From Hygrophila difformis (Eukaryota > Streptophyta > Magnoliopsida > Lamiales > Acanthaceae), in NCBI GenBank assembly GCA_030278955.1, contig JAOANR010000003.1:25435227-25499226 (forward strand): a DNA stretch of 64,000 nucleotides. The letters are read 5' to 3'. Numbering within the stretch: position 1 is the first letter of the stretch; the number at the start of each line of letters is the position of its first letter. Shown here piece after piece: positions 10,869-21,686 of the stretch. A model generated the notes under the pieces. The model saw nothing but the letters and a program-made list of their open reading frames with translations. It was not told where the DNA came from and did no database searches. A program made the translations under genes and the position numbers.

Positions 10869-13568
10869 TTATGTCCCCATAACTGTGTCGGTATCGGTTT
10901 GGAACAATGTCGGGTATCGTTCCCTCATATCGGATTCTACTTCCCAAGTTGCCGTCTCACTTTCGTGATTTGACCAAAGAACCTTGATCATTTTGATGGT
11001 TTTGTTCCTCGTTACTCGTTCCTTAGTATCGAGAATACGCACTGGGACTTCTTCGTAAGTCAAATCTTCATCGAGCTCAATTATCTCCGGTTGAAGTACA
11101 TGTGTCGGGTCCGGCACATACTTCTTTAGTTGCGAGACATGGAAGACATTATGAACTCGATCTAAGTGTGGCGGTAAAGCCAATCGGTAGGCTAGAGTTC
11201 CGACTCGTTCTAGAATTTCGTAAGGTCCTATGTATCGAGGACTTAACTTCCCTCGTTTGCCAAAGCGCATCACCCCCTTCATGGGTGATATCTTTAGCAT
11301 GACCCTATCTCCCACTTGAAATTCTAGGTCTTGTCGTCTCACGTCGGCATAACTCTTTTGACGGTCTTGAGCGGCTTTCATCTTCCCTTGAATCACTTTG
11401 ATTTGTTGAGCCATGTCTTCGATAAGTTGTGGTCCCACTACCACGGACTTATCGTTTTCTTCCCAGCTCAAAGGGCTTCGGCACTTTCGTCCATACAATG
11501 CCTCGAAAGGTGCCATGCCGATACTCGCATGGTAACTATTATTATAGGAAAACTCAATCAAGGGTAAATGAGATTCCCAATTTCCTTTGAACTCCAACAC
11601 GCATGCTCTCAGCATGTCTTCTAGTGTTTGGATTGTCCTTTCGGTTTGTCCATCCGTCATCGGGTGGAATGCGGTGCTCATTTTGATTTGAGTACCGAGA
11701 TCTTTTTGTAACTCCATCCAGAAATGAGAGACAAATCTACTGTCTCTATCGGAAATGATATCATGTGGTACTCCATGCCGTCGTACCACATTATCAATGT
11801 AGGCTCGGGCCAATTGGTCCATAGTCCACGTGTCTTTCATTGGGATAAATATGGCTGTCTTCGTTAGCCTATCCACAATCACCCAAATCTTATTCATGCC
11901 TTTAGGTGATCGGGGTAATCCCGAGACAAAGTCCATTGAGATGCTATCCCACTTCCAACTTGGAATCTCTAGTGGTTGCATCAATCCTAAGGGTTTATGT
12001 CGCACTGCCTTAACCTTTTGGCAGGTGAGACATCTTGCTACGAAATTTGCCACTTCCTTCTTCATTCCCGGCCACCAATAGATCTTCTTCAGATTCTTGT
12101 ATAGCTTGTCACCTCCGGGATGTACGGAATATGGCGTGTTGTGCCCTTCCTCCATCAACCTTTGCTTCAACTCGGCACATTTAAGAGGCACACACCATCT
12201 ACCTTTGAAACGGATGCTTCCATCCTCGTGGACAGCAAATCCTATTGCCTTTCCTTCGGCAATATACCCTTTTATCTTCTCGAGTTTCGGGTCGCCCGGT
12301 TGAGCGAGTCGAATCTCGTCTAATATTGGAGTCTCTACGACCATGGCATTGATCGTTTCTCTCACTGTGCTAGGATGCACAAGTTCTAACTCCAATCTTG
12401 CCAAATCCATGTACAATGCCGGCGGAATTACCAACGAGTTTGTCACGTGTTGGGTTTTCCGACTTAGGGCATCGGCTACCACATTCGCCTTCCCCTCGTG
12501 GTACGCTATCTCTAAATCGTAGTCCTTAATGAGTTCCAACCACCTTCGCTGTCTCAAATTCAACTCCTTCTGAGTGAATATATACTTCAAGCTTTTGTGG
12601 TCGGTGAACATTCGACACTTCCGCCCATAAAGATAATGCCTCCATATCTTTAGAGCGAAAACGACCGCTGCCAACTCCAGGTCATGTGTCGGATAATTTT
12701 CCTCGTGAGGTTTTAGTTGGCGTGATGCATAGGCTACGACTCTCGAGTCTTGCATCAAAACACAACCTAAACCTTCCTTCGAAGCATCGCTATATACTTC
12801 GAAGTCACCATTTTCTGATGGTAATGTTAATACGGGTGTGGTTGTGAGTCGTTTCTTCAGCTCTTGAAACGATGACTCACATGCTTCGGTCCACTCGTAT
12901 TTTGCTCCTTTCTTAAGTAGCTGGGTCAAAGGACGTGCAATCCTTGAAAAGTCCTTTACAAATCGTCTATAATATCCGGCTAATCCAAGGAAACTCCTTA
13001 TTTCCGTTGGACTTTTCGGAGTTGCCCATTCAGTTACGGCAGAAACTCTTGCCGGATCCACTGATACTCCATCAGCGGATACTATGTGTCCGAGAAATGC
13101 CACTTCTTTCAGCCAGAAGTCACACTTCGACAGCTTGCCGTATAGCTGATTTCTTCGCAAGATTTCCAACACTTGATGTAAGTGTTTCGCATGCTCCTCC
13201 TCGCTCTTCGAGTAGATCAGGATGTCGTCAATGAACACTACGACACACTGGTCTAACAATTCTCGGAACACATTGTTCATGAGATTCATGAACATGGCCG
13301 GAGCATTTGTTAACCCGAAGGATAACACTGTGAACTCGTAATGGCCATATCGTGTTCGAAACGCCGTCTTTGGAATGTCCTTCTCGGCAATCCTCAATTG
13401 ATGATACCCAGATCGCAAATCGATCTTCGAGAATACTGAAGCTCCCTTCAGTTGATCAAACAGATCCTCTATTCTCGGTAGGGGGTATTTATTCTTAATG
13501 GTCACTTGGTTTAGTCCTCGGTAATCTATGCAAAGACGTAGTCCTCCGTCTTTCTTCTTGACAAACAA
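10869..13568 (-). CDS. pol: Gypsy Pol: RT, RNase H, integrase, chromodomain-like tail
   Basis: An 899-codon frame from the first ATG. It is open from 13634, directly after the in-frame stop that ends the gag-PR frame. Reverse transcriptase occupies residues about 1-180, with [11 protein letters not shown] as the catalytic FIDD motif near residue 92. RNase H starts near residue 255 ([13 protein letters not shown]). Integrase follows with a zinc-binding HHCC module near 480-540, a central catalytic region ([10 protein letters not shown]) and a final acidic residue in [14 protein letters not shown]. The last ~70 residues ([16 protein letters not shown]) match the chromodomain-type tail of chromoviruses, which guides integration. 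No internal break is seen. Confidence 0.95.
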   Translation of the reverse strand: MFVKKKDGGLRLCIDYRGLNQVTIKNKYPLPRIEDLFDQLKGASVFSKIDLRSGYHQLRIAEKDIPKTAFRTRYGHYEFTVLSFGLTNAPAMFMNLMNNVFRELLDQCVVVFIDDILIYSKSEEEHAKHLHQVLEILRRNQLYGKLSKCDFWLKEVAFLGHIVSADGVSVDPARVSAVTEWATPKSPTEIRSFLGLAGYYRRFVKDFSRIARPLTQLLKKGAKYEWTEACESSFQELKKRLTTTPVLTLPSENGDFEVYSDASKEGLGCVLMQDSRVVAYASRQLKPHEENYPTHDLELAAVVFALKIWRHYLYGRKCRMFTDHKSLKYIFTQKELNLRQRRWLELIKDYDLEIAYHEGKANVVADALSRKTQHVTNSLVIPPALYMDLARLELELVHPSTVRETINAMVVETPILDEIRLAQPGDPKLEKIKGYIAEGKAIGFAVHEDGSIRFKGRWCVPLKCAELKQRLMEEGHNTPYSVHPGGDKLYKNLKKIYWWPGMKKEVANFVARCLTCQKVKAVRHKPLGLMQPLEIPSWKWDSISMDFVSGLPRSPKGMNKIWVIVDRLTKTAIFIPMKDTWTMDQLARAYIDNVVRRHGVPHDIISDRDSRFVSHFWMELQKDLGTQIKMSTAFHPMTDGQTERTIQTLEDMLRACVLEFKGNWESHLPLIEFSYNNSYHASIGMAPFEALYGRKCRSPLSWEENDKSVVVGPQLIEDMAQQIKVIQGKMKAAQDRQKSYADVRRQDLEFQVGDRVMLKISPMKGVMRFGKRGKLSPRYIGPYEILERVGTLAYRLALPPHLDRVHNVFHVSQLKKYVPDPTHVLQPEIIELDEDLTYEEVPVRILDTKERVTRNKTIKMIKVLWSNHESETATWEVESDMRERYPTLFQTDTDTVMGT

Positions 13569-13634
13569 AACCGGTGCTCCCCAAGGGGACGTACTCGGTC
13601 TTATGTAACCTTTTCCTAATAGCTCCTCGAGTTG

Positions 13635-15635
13635 TTACTTTAACTCCTTCATTTCCAGTGGTGCCATCCGGTACGGAGCTTTTGAGACAGGCTCTGTCCC
13701 CGGAATGAGATCTATGGTGAATTCAAGATCTCTCTCAGGTGGCATGCCCGGAACGTCTTCAGGGAACACGTCCGGGTATTCTCTTACCACTGGTATGCTA
13801 TCAACCTTGTTCTCTTCCGCCTCAAGGTTGTGCACATAGCACGCATATAGTTCATACCCCTTACGCATCAAGTTACTTAGTTTAAGTGCGCTAACGATTT
13901 TGTTACTTTTCTTAGGGGGCTGAGAGTAAAAGATAACTCTCTTTCCCCTACTTTTTGACAAGGTGATCTTTTGCTTTTGGCATTCGATCACCGCTTTATA
14001 CTGGGATAGCCAATCCATCCCCAGTATGATGTCAAAGTCTCTTAAGTTAAATTCTACCAAGTTCGCGAAGAATTCTACGTTCTTTATCACTATAGGAATT
14101 CCGTTATATCGTTTAGAGCAAGACACTACTTCTCCAGAAGGCAATTGAATTCCTAAGCTAATTCTCTCGCACTTAGGTAGATCTAACTCAGGCACTATCC
14201 TTGATGATATAATTGAGCAACTAGCTCCAGAATCAAATAGAATTCTAAGGGGCGTATTCAAAACGTGAAATGTACCTGCCATCACTTCTCCTTGCGCAGG
14301 CACGTCCGCTTGGTTCACCACGTTCAGCCTCCCCATAGGGCGTCCCTGATTGCCCTGCTGATTCGCATTCGGCTGCTGATTTTGTTGCTGGTTTTGATTC
14401 TGTGGGGGCGGAGGTCGTTGGTTCTGGTTCTGGTTTTGCGGCCTATTTTGAGGGGGTCTGTACCCTTGGTTATTGCCATTTCGCCCGTTTTGGTTTTGAG
14501 GCTGTTCTTGCCCTGCGACCAAATCGTCCCTCTTCGTTATGTTCTCGAGCCTAGTTCGACATTCCCGTCGAACGTGACCCATTCGACCGCATCGGTAACA
14601 AGCGCCTTGTTGCGGGCATCCCCTTGCCAGATGTGGTCGTCCACATCGCGGGCAAGGCGGTACCGGATCTTCTTGATTGAACCTCCTCCCAGTGTTGGTT
14701 TGTTGGGGCCTATTCGACCCTCTGCGCTGCTCGTTCCTTCCAGTGTTGTTCTCGTTTCTTGAATCTCGACTTCTCTTGTCTTGAGGACCCCTACTGGACT
14801 CCCCACTCACTCTTCTTTTCAGCTGCTGCACGCGTGCTACCGCTACAGCGCGATCGTATACGGCTTGCAAATCGGGGTAGTGTACCCCCACGATCACTTC
14901 GCGCACAGACAGGTTCAGTCCCATCTCGAACTTCTGTGCCTTCTCCGCATCAGTAGGCACTAGCCTTGGTGCGAACCTCACCAGCTCCTTGAAGCGGGTG
15001 TAGTATTCCTGCACCGTTTGGCTTCCTTGCTTCAACGACAGGAATTCTTCGTACATGGCAGCTTTGGTACTCAAGGGATAGAATCGATCCCTGAGTAGTT
15101 CCATCATCTCCATCCACGAGTAAGGCTCGTCATCTTCAGTTAGTTTGGCTTGCGTTGCTTGCCACCAGTCATCAGCTTCGCCTCCCAAGTAGTATGAAGC
15201 GACATGTACCCTCTCTCCTTCCGGACATTTGACCGCTCCCAGCAGCTTGTCAAAAGTCCGGATCCATTCCTCCAGTTTAGCTGGATCCTCCTCACCAGCA
15301 TAGTGGGGCGGCTGGTAGGGATTCACCATCGCTAGGTAGTTAGGGCGAGCTTGGGGCGGAGGTACCGCCGCAGCTTGACCTTGGTTGACTTGCGCGTTTC
15401 CGAGCGCAATCAACACTTCCTTTATCGTCCTAAGACGATCGCCCACATTGTTCGGTGCGGGGGCGTCCCGCGCACCTTGGGGTTGTTCCATCTCAGGTTG
15501 AATCGGTTCAATGACGTTTGGTAGTGTCTCAGTAGGAGTTTCAGTGGTGGTTTGGGGAGCGGTTTGAGTCCTTCCTCTTCCTCTGGGTGCCATTCTGGTA
15601 CGAATAGGATAGTTTAGGACTGATGAATTTAGCAT
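13635..15635 (-). CDS. gag: Gypsy Gag and aspartic protease
   Basis: A 666-codon frame; the likely start is the second methionine, MAPRGRGRTQ, about 15 codons in. A retrotransposon Gag domain covers residues about 100-235 (WIRTFDKLL, YYLGGEADDWW). A Gln/Asn-rich linker carries two zinc knuckles, CPRCGRPHLARGC and CYRCGRMGHVRREC. The protease motif ILFDSGASCSIIS follows near residue 470. The frame reads towards RT and ends in TAA (13635-13637) within the usual PR-RT linker word MKELK. The reading frame beyond the stop is the same, so a single codon separates it from Pol. Confidence 0.94.
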   Translation of the reverse strand: MLNSSVLNYPIRTRMAPRGRGRTQTAPQTTTETPTETLPNVIEPIQPEMEQPQGARDAPAPNNVGDRLRTIKEVLIALGNAQVNQGQAAAVPPPQARPNYLAMVNPYQPPHYAGEEDPAKLEEWIRTFDKLLGAVKCPEGERVHVASYYLGGEADDWWQATQAKLTEDDEPYSWMEMMELLRDRFYPLSTKAAMYEEFLSLKQGSQTVQEYYTRFKELVRFAPRLVPTDAEKAQKFEMGLNLSVREVIVGVHYPDLQAVYDRAVAVARVQQLKRRVSGESSRGPQDKRSRDSRNENNTGRNEQRRGSNRPQQTNTGRRFNQEDPVPPCPRCGRPHLARGCPQQGACYRCGRMGHVRRECRTRLENITKRDDLVAGQEQPQNQNGRNGNNQGYRPPQNRPQNQNQNQRPPPPQNQNQQQNQQPNANQQGNQGRPMGRLNVVNQADVPAQGEVMAGTFHVLNTPLRILFDSGASCSIISSRIVPELDLPKCERISLGIQLPSGEVVSCSKRYNGIPIVIKNVEFFANLVEFNLRDFDIILGMDWLSQYKAVIECQKQKITLSKSRGKRVIFYSQPPKKSNKIVSALKLSNLMRKGYELYACYVHNLEAEENKVDSIPVVREYPDVFPEDVPGMPPERDLEFTIDLIPGTEPVSKAPYRMAPLEMKELK

Positions 15636-15855
15636 ATAGTCTAAGCAATTTCTATGAATGTATATGTGTGCAGTAATTTAGCACGTGGTGCTTTGTTCGG
15701 ATTAAGAAGCATCGTATGCTTCAGGGTTTTATTTTATTTTGTTTTGTTTGTTTTGATTTAAAAAAAATAAATCGGGCATTTTATTTCCTCAAAAGAAATT
15801 TTAGTACAAAAGTAGAAATATTTTCCTAGCAAAATAATATCTAACAATAGAATCT

Positions 15856-16179
15856 CTAGCGTCTCATGACGTCCTCCGGTGGGGTAGCAGGATCTTCCTC
15901 CTCCGAACTCGGCGGTAGTAGGTCGTCAAAGATAGTGTTTAAATCTTGCCCGTGGGCATCGATGTATTCCTTTAGTATTAAGTTTTGTGTAGTGAGGGTT
16001 TGAACTTGGCGCTCGAGTTGGTTTATGCGGTGATGATCCGCCTCTCTCAAGTTGCCCATGTGATGTAAATTGGCCTCCAATTGAGCCATACGGTACTTCA
16101 TTTGCTCTAGGGTTTGGTGGGAATCGAGATGAATGCTCATCATCCTGACCATCAACTGCATCATGTCTTGACTAGCCAT
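15856..16179 (-). CDS. Small coiled-coil frame in the Gypsy 5' leader
   Basis: A 107-codon frame lies between the primer site and gag, on the coding strand of the element. The product starts MASQDMMQLM. Its middle is heptad-like and rich in Leu, Gln and His (residues ~20-70: MAQLEANLHHM, INQLERQVQTL), and the C-terminus is acidic (PPSSEEEDP). This looks like a coiled coil with an acidic tail. No catalytic motif is seen. It could be an extra element gene or an upstream frame; expression is unproven. Confidence 0.5.
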   Translation of the reverse strand: MASQDMMQLMVRMMSIHLDSHQTLEQMKYRMAQLEANLHHMGNLREADHHRINQLERQVQTLTTQNLILKEYIDAHGQDLNTIFDDLLPPSSEEEDPATPPEDVMRR

Positions 16180-16208
16180 CTAGCGCAAGCAAGAGATCTA
16201 CGTTAATA

Positions 16209-16368
16209 TTCGCCAAGATTCTAAGTTCAATTCGCCAAGATTCTAGGTTCGAGTTTCCAAGATTCTAAGTTCAAGTTTCGCCAAGATGCTAAGTTCAAGT
16301 TTCGCCAAGATTCTAAGTTCAAGTTTCGCCAAGATTCTAAGTTCAAGTTTCCAAGATGCTAAGTTCAT
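16209..16368 (-). repeat. Leader minisatellite of the Tekay element
   Basis: About seven tandem units of ~22-25 bp built on TTCGCCAAGATTCTAAGTTC, with point variants, lie between the primer site and the small leader frame. They account for the repetitive translation LELRILAK on the minus strand, which is not a gene. Confidence 0.85.
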
Positions 16369-16563
16369 AGCAGAGATGCGACATGCATATGCAAATGATA
16401 ATTCCCCCCAATAATAATTTAATACACCATATATTTTTCCATGGGTTTTAAAATAAAGAATAAAAATTCTTCCATGGAAATAATACTTTAAAATAATAGT
16501 CAAAATATTAATAGTAGTTTAAAAATAATAATGGTTTAAAAATAATAGTTTAAAAATAGCCGG

Positions 16564-16575
16564 GCTCTGATACCA
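16564..16575 (-). other. Primer-binding site of the Tekay element (tRNA-iMet)
   Basis: GCTCTGATACCA on the plus strand is TGGTATCAGAGC on the minus strand, lying 3 nt inside the 5' (right) LTR boundary. It fixes the element's orientation. Confidence 0.95.
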
Positions 16576-16578
16576 ACT

Positions 16579-19173
16579 TGTAACACCCCGGTTTTTGGTC
16601 ACCCAGGTCGGGATGTCACCGCCACATCTCCCTAGTAAGACACGGTTTCTCCGAGCTTACTAAAGAGATGCAAGGCTAGGTATTGCAGTATTTAAAGCAT
16701 TTAAATCATTTAAAATAGTCCATTCAATATAATTCAAAAATAATAATAGCATAGCGCAGCGGAAATATTTGGTTTAGTACAGTATCGCAGCGGAAAATAT
16801 AAAAAGGGCCGACATGGCCAAAACACGGGTTAAACAGGCCCGTTCATAATATAGTCTAAGTACGAAATTTAAAAGCAAAATAACAATCCCCAAAATCCCA
16901 TGCATGATTCGTGCTCATACAGGCTCATTCCACATATTCTGTAAAGAAAGGAATAAAAATGGTTTTGGTCAGCAAAATTGCTGAGTAAGTCAACACATGC
17001 ATGATTGTAGGGTTTAAAAGCCATAAGTTTAATAATTTAACAAAAGCATGATAATAACATAATATTTAGTTTCATCTAATCCATATCCAATAGCATAATT
17101 TATCTCAGGCTCTATTTAATAACACATACCACATGGTTCAAGATAATAGCCATAATTTAAATAAAGCATTTAAATTATTTAATTTGGCAACAATATCATT
17201 TAATCTAGTTTAATTTAATTTAGAATCCCCATTACATTCCCGATTTGGTATTTCAAAGTTTCACGATAGAAATCGCGATGTCAACAAATTTAGCCGGTAG
17301 CCCGGCGGCCGCAGCCGTATCAGCCATACCCAGTACCACTCCGGAGCCTCGGGAAACCCATACGGATATTCACGAGAGTGTAGGCTCTATATTTCGCCGT
17401 TTTGGCAATATCACATTTCAAGTATAGCGCGCGGGGTCACCATCGTCCATTACGGCACGAAGTGAATCGTTAGGGGGCACCCTGCAGAGCACTCACCCCT
17501 AATTTTAATTTATCAAGTTTGTAAGGGGATTTAGTTTTTTTTAAAATCTGCCTTCCATTGTAATTATTTAGAAATAATATCTCAATTCGTTTCAACCCTA
17601 AAGGTTAATTCCATGTTTCAACAAGATTTCAAAATTTCGTTTCGGTAAATCACAGTTTACTCCAAAATTCGTCTAAAATCAGATTTAATTCAAAAAATTC
17701 CAATATTTCATATCTGACTCGGAAACATCACGATCTACAACTTTCGTGTTTTAACTTTTTCAATCCGAGATACCTAAGTAGGTCAAAATCACCAATTTTC
17801 GCATAAGCAGAAATCTGTTCGAGTTTAACATGTCACAGTTTAAAGATTTCAAATTCTAACATATCAATTCAACTCCAAACTTAATGAAATTTGACAGGGA
17901 TCATCTTAAGACATTTATCTACAACTTTCATGTTTGGCCAAAGATCTAAAACAGCCTAGATCCTATGTCAAAAACGAGATCAAGATCATTCCTAAGTTCT
18001 GTCCAAGATTTCAAGATCTAGAATCAAACAGTTCGGTTTCAACGGGTTTTCACATATCAAATCAACTCCAAAAATTCTCAAATTTTTACAGTAGCTAGGA
18101 CTAAGTCTTAGGAACGTTTTTTGTGTTTTAAGTTTTTCCGTTTGAGTTCGTTTTAAGGGAAAAATTCACCAAATCTGTTGCGTCGGTAGAAAAACAAAAG
18201 TGGACAGATTTATGGTTCTTGTTGAATCTTTTAGGTTTCGAATGTTTAAAAATCTCCCAAAACCATGTAAGGTTAACTTACAGTGTCTATGAACGTCGGG
18301 AATGTCTAGTTCGGAGGCGTGGCTTCCAGATCACCGGTTCTCCTCTCCGTTCGTCGGGTTCTACGATCTAGATTCGATACGGGGTGTAGAAAGAAAAGAA
18401 TCGAAGTTAGAATCCGTTTTCGGATTGAAACATGAAAAGATTTATTGGACTAGAGCTTACCACAAGGTTTGGAGACCTTGGATTTTCGTCCAAGCTGCTG
18501 CCTCCGTTTGGTGCTTTCCGTCGACTCCGAATTTAGGGTTTCGAACGTATAGGAGATTGTAGGGTTTTGTAAACTTGTTTGGGGCTCCCAAGGGGCTTAT
18601 TTATAGAATTCTTAATCCCTAGGGCGTCCACAACCGACCTAGAAGTCTGGAGTCGAGAGATGTTCAACCGAAAGTCGAAAAATCCGCGTTCGGGCGAGAG
18701 ATTCACGCAACAAACGAACCTGTGAAGTGGCGCGGTCGTGGCGCGCTAAAGCCACTTCACCGCGCGGCCACCGCGCCGACTTCGCCTGGACTTCGGTCCG
18801 GGCGGGTCGTGCGATCCGTCGTGCTTTTCCGCCTCTCTTTCGGGTTTCTATCCCTCTATGCTCCCGAATTCCGATTTCCGGGGTATATTCGGGTTCATAC
18901 TTTCTCTCTTAATTTTATTCTCAGTCTAATTGGATGTTTTGGACTCGAATACTCGAGTTCATTAGTGTCGGGTTTTGGTGTTCCATTTATCCATCCTTTT
19001 GTTTAATTAAATTCCTTTAATTCCTTTTTAAGTAAAAATCTCATTTCTCATTTTCTTATCTTTATTTATTTCTTTTATTTGCTGGTTTTATTTATTTATA
19101 GTATTTATTTTATTTATTATTTATTTATTTAATTACTGTTTTATTTTATGTTGGAAAATTCTCGGGTATTACA
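16579..19173 (-). repeat. 5' LTR of the Tekay element (right copy)
   Basis: A 2595-bp LTR, the pair of 8041-10639, with roughly 25-35 differences by eye. It ends GGTATTACA, followed at once by the GACTC target duplication and resumed Copia gag. Confidence 0.94.
18595..18605 (-). promoter_or_regulatory. TATA box of the Tekay 5' LTR promoter
   Basis: TATAAATAAGC on the minus strand, about 2.0 kb from the primer site. It is well placed to start the genomic transcript, which would run leftward through the leader frame, gag and pol. Confidence 0.6.
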
Positions 19174-21508
19174 GACTCAGTGTTTTGAATGTAAGGGGTA
19201 TGGCCATGTTCGAGCTGATTGTGCCAATCTCAAGAACAAATCCTCTGGGCATAAGAAATCCTACCATGTCACTCTCAGTGATGGTGATGAATCCAACTCC
19301 AATGAGGGTGGAGATGAGGTCGGGGTAGCTTTTGTCTGTCCCTGGGATGATGCATCCGAATCTGAGTCTGAAACAGGTAATTCCTCTTCCAGTGTTAATA
19401 TTGTTTCCTCTGATGCTGCTGCTTCCACCTCCTACAGGGATGACAACCAAAGGATTGAAGCACTTAGCAACATGTATGACGAGTCAAACCTCAGATTGGA
19501 ACAGACACTTGATGAACTAGAAGGTGCCCTTCTTAACCTAACCATATCCAGGCAGGAGATTGCATATCTCAACAATGAACTCGATGAGCTGGTTGCCAAG
19601 CACTATGTCCAAGGTGAAGAGGCCAGAGAATATCTGAAAGAACTCAACAAATTCAAAGATGAATACTTTGAGCAGTGGAGAGCTCTTAAAGATGCTGAAC
19701 ACAGAAGAGATGAACTGGAGTATCTTGCTGCTCACTTGCAACCTGCCAACATGGAGTATTGTGTCCAGATTGATGAACTCGCAGTTGAGCTTGGTGAACA
19801 TATGACAGCAAAAAGGGAGCTGACAGAGCAAGTTGCTGAGCTCACCACCCAACGGGACAACTTTCAACTTCAAGTGGTCAATCTCACTGAACAACTTACA
19901 GACCTGAAGGTTGTGAATGGAGCTCTCATTGAGCAAGTCACCTCTCTTGGTGATAACAAAGTAGAGCTTGAAGAATCTATTGCCAAACTGACTTCTCAAG
20001 TCCAAGATCTCACCTCTAAAGTCACCAAATCTGAAGACTTAGCAAACAGGCTGAACAAAGGGAAGGACGTTCTTCAAGAAATCCTTTCTGCCTCCAAAGT
20101 CCATGGAGATAGGAGAGGAATTGGCTTTGTGAAAGAAAGCAGCTCGTCCGCACCTAGGACCTTTGTCAAAGAAGGGAGTAGCAGTTCTGCCACCTCAGGA
20201 AAGGATTCTGAGGACTCTCCAAAACCTGATAGGAGATCCAAATCCAAGAAAATCAGAAGGAAGATTCCTCCAACTGTTCCTCTTGAATGTGCCTATTGCA
20301 AGTCATATGGTCACAAAACTGAAACTTGTAGGCTACTCTCCAGAGATGCTTTTTCAGGAAGGCCAATGATCTGGCCTAGCAAAGATATCAAGAGAAGGAT
20401 ATCAAGGAGAGAATGGAAAATCAAATGCAACATGCTGTGCAGCATGGCCTTCCATTCTACATCCAAGAGCGGGAAGAAGACCAGCTGGTATTTTGACAGC
20501 GGCTGTTCCAGACACATGACTGGGAACAAGGAGCTTCTTAGTAACTACCATGAAGTTGATGGAGGATTTGTCATCTTCGGAGATGGAAACAAAGGAAAGG
20601 TAGTTGGTCAAGGGTCTATTACCGAAGATGGGTTCTTTGGCCTCAAAACTGTCTACCATGTGGAAGGCCTTTGTGCGAACCTGATAAGCATCAGTCACCT
20701 CTGTGACAACAAGGTGAAAGTCCTGTTTGATGAAGATAGCTGTATAGTGCTCGACTCAAATTACAAGTGCATTACCAAAGGTCAGAGATCCAATAATGAC
20801 TGTTATATGCTCTCACAATCTTGTCTCCTTGTTGAAAGTACAGGTTCTCTTCAAACCCAACTGTGGCATGAACGACTGGGTCACCTGAACTTTAAGGACC
20901 TAATTAATCTGAGTCGTACTGGAGCTATCAAGGGTCTACCCACTCTAAGAAAACCAGAGGAAAGGATATGTGACAACTGCATGAAGAACAAGCAACATAA
21001 AGCCACTCACAAGTCCATTGATCAAAATGGGACTTCCCAATGCCTTGAACTGGTTCATATGGATCTATTTGGACCCACTGATGTAAAGAGCTTGGGAGGT
21101 AAGAGTTATGTTCTTGTCTGTGTTGATGACTTTTCACGCTACACTTGGGTATCCTTTCTCAGGGAAAAGAGTGAAGCACTCAAAGCTTTCATCAAACTGT
21201 GCAATCAACTGTCAAACGAGAAGGACTGCAAAATCAAGAGGATTCGAAGTGACCATGGTGGTGAATTTGAAAACCATGCCTTTGAAGAATTCTGCAGTAA
21301 TGCTGGGATCAAGCACGAGTTCTCTGCACCTCGAACTCCTCAACAAAATGGTGTTGTGGAAAGGAAAAATAGGACCATTCAAGAAATGGCGAGGGTCATG
21401 CTGAACGCTAAAGGAGTTCCTCAATACTTGTGGGCTGAAGCGGTTCATACAGCTTGCCATGTCATTAACCGTGTCCATCTGAGAGCCAAAACTAAGAAGA
21501 CCATATGA
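19174..21508 (+). CDS. pol: Copia Gag C-terminus, protease and integrase
   Basis: Gag resumes in the frame broken at 8040. A methionine at 19148 lies in Gypsy LTR and is not the true start. The CCHC knuckle (CFECKGYGHVRADC) comes first. A long acidic coiled coil follows (about 19450-20080, e.g. ELAVELGEHMTAKREL), then a second knuckle, CAYCKSYGHKTETC, near 20288. The protease motif WYFDSGCSRHMTG lies near 20490. The pre-integrase motif LWHERLGHLNF and the integrase core follow, with catalytic residues in HMDLFGP, RSDHGGEF and NGVVERKNRT. The frame closes at 21506-21508 where KTPYELW is expected: two bases are missing there, so this is a frameshift. Confidence 0.92.
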
Positions 21509-21686
21509 ACTCTGGACTGGTAAAAAGACTACTCTTTCATATTTTCACATTTTTGGAAACAAGTGTTGTGTTGTGAATGACAGGGAGCACGTGGGAAAGT
21601 TCCAAGAGAAAAGTGAAGAAGGAGTCTTCATGGGATAATCTTCTACCAGCAAGGCCTACAGAGTCTACCTGCCCTCTTCCAGGAAA

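Larger units (their letters stand above)
8041..19173 (-). mobile_element. Ty3-gypsy retrotransposon, Tekay/Del-type chromovirus, nested in Copia gag
   Basis: This 11.1-kb element lies on the minus strand. LTRs at 8041-10639 and 16579-19173 both begin TGTAACACCCCGG and end GGTATTACA. The 5-bp target duplication GACTC is present at 8036-8040 and 19174-19178. Reading leftward from the right LTR: tRNA-iMet primer site, a small leader frame, gag-PR, then RT-RNase H-IN with a C-terminal chromodomain-like region. Long LTRs, TGTAACACCCC termini and gene order point to the Tekay (Del) clade. LTR divergence is about 1% by eye. One in-frame stop interrupts the polyprotein. Confidence 0.95.

Noticed and set aside
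14265..14762. 165-codon plus-strand frame inside Gypsy gag
   Set aside because: Antisense shadow of the Gln/Asn-rich Gag linker on the minus strand.
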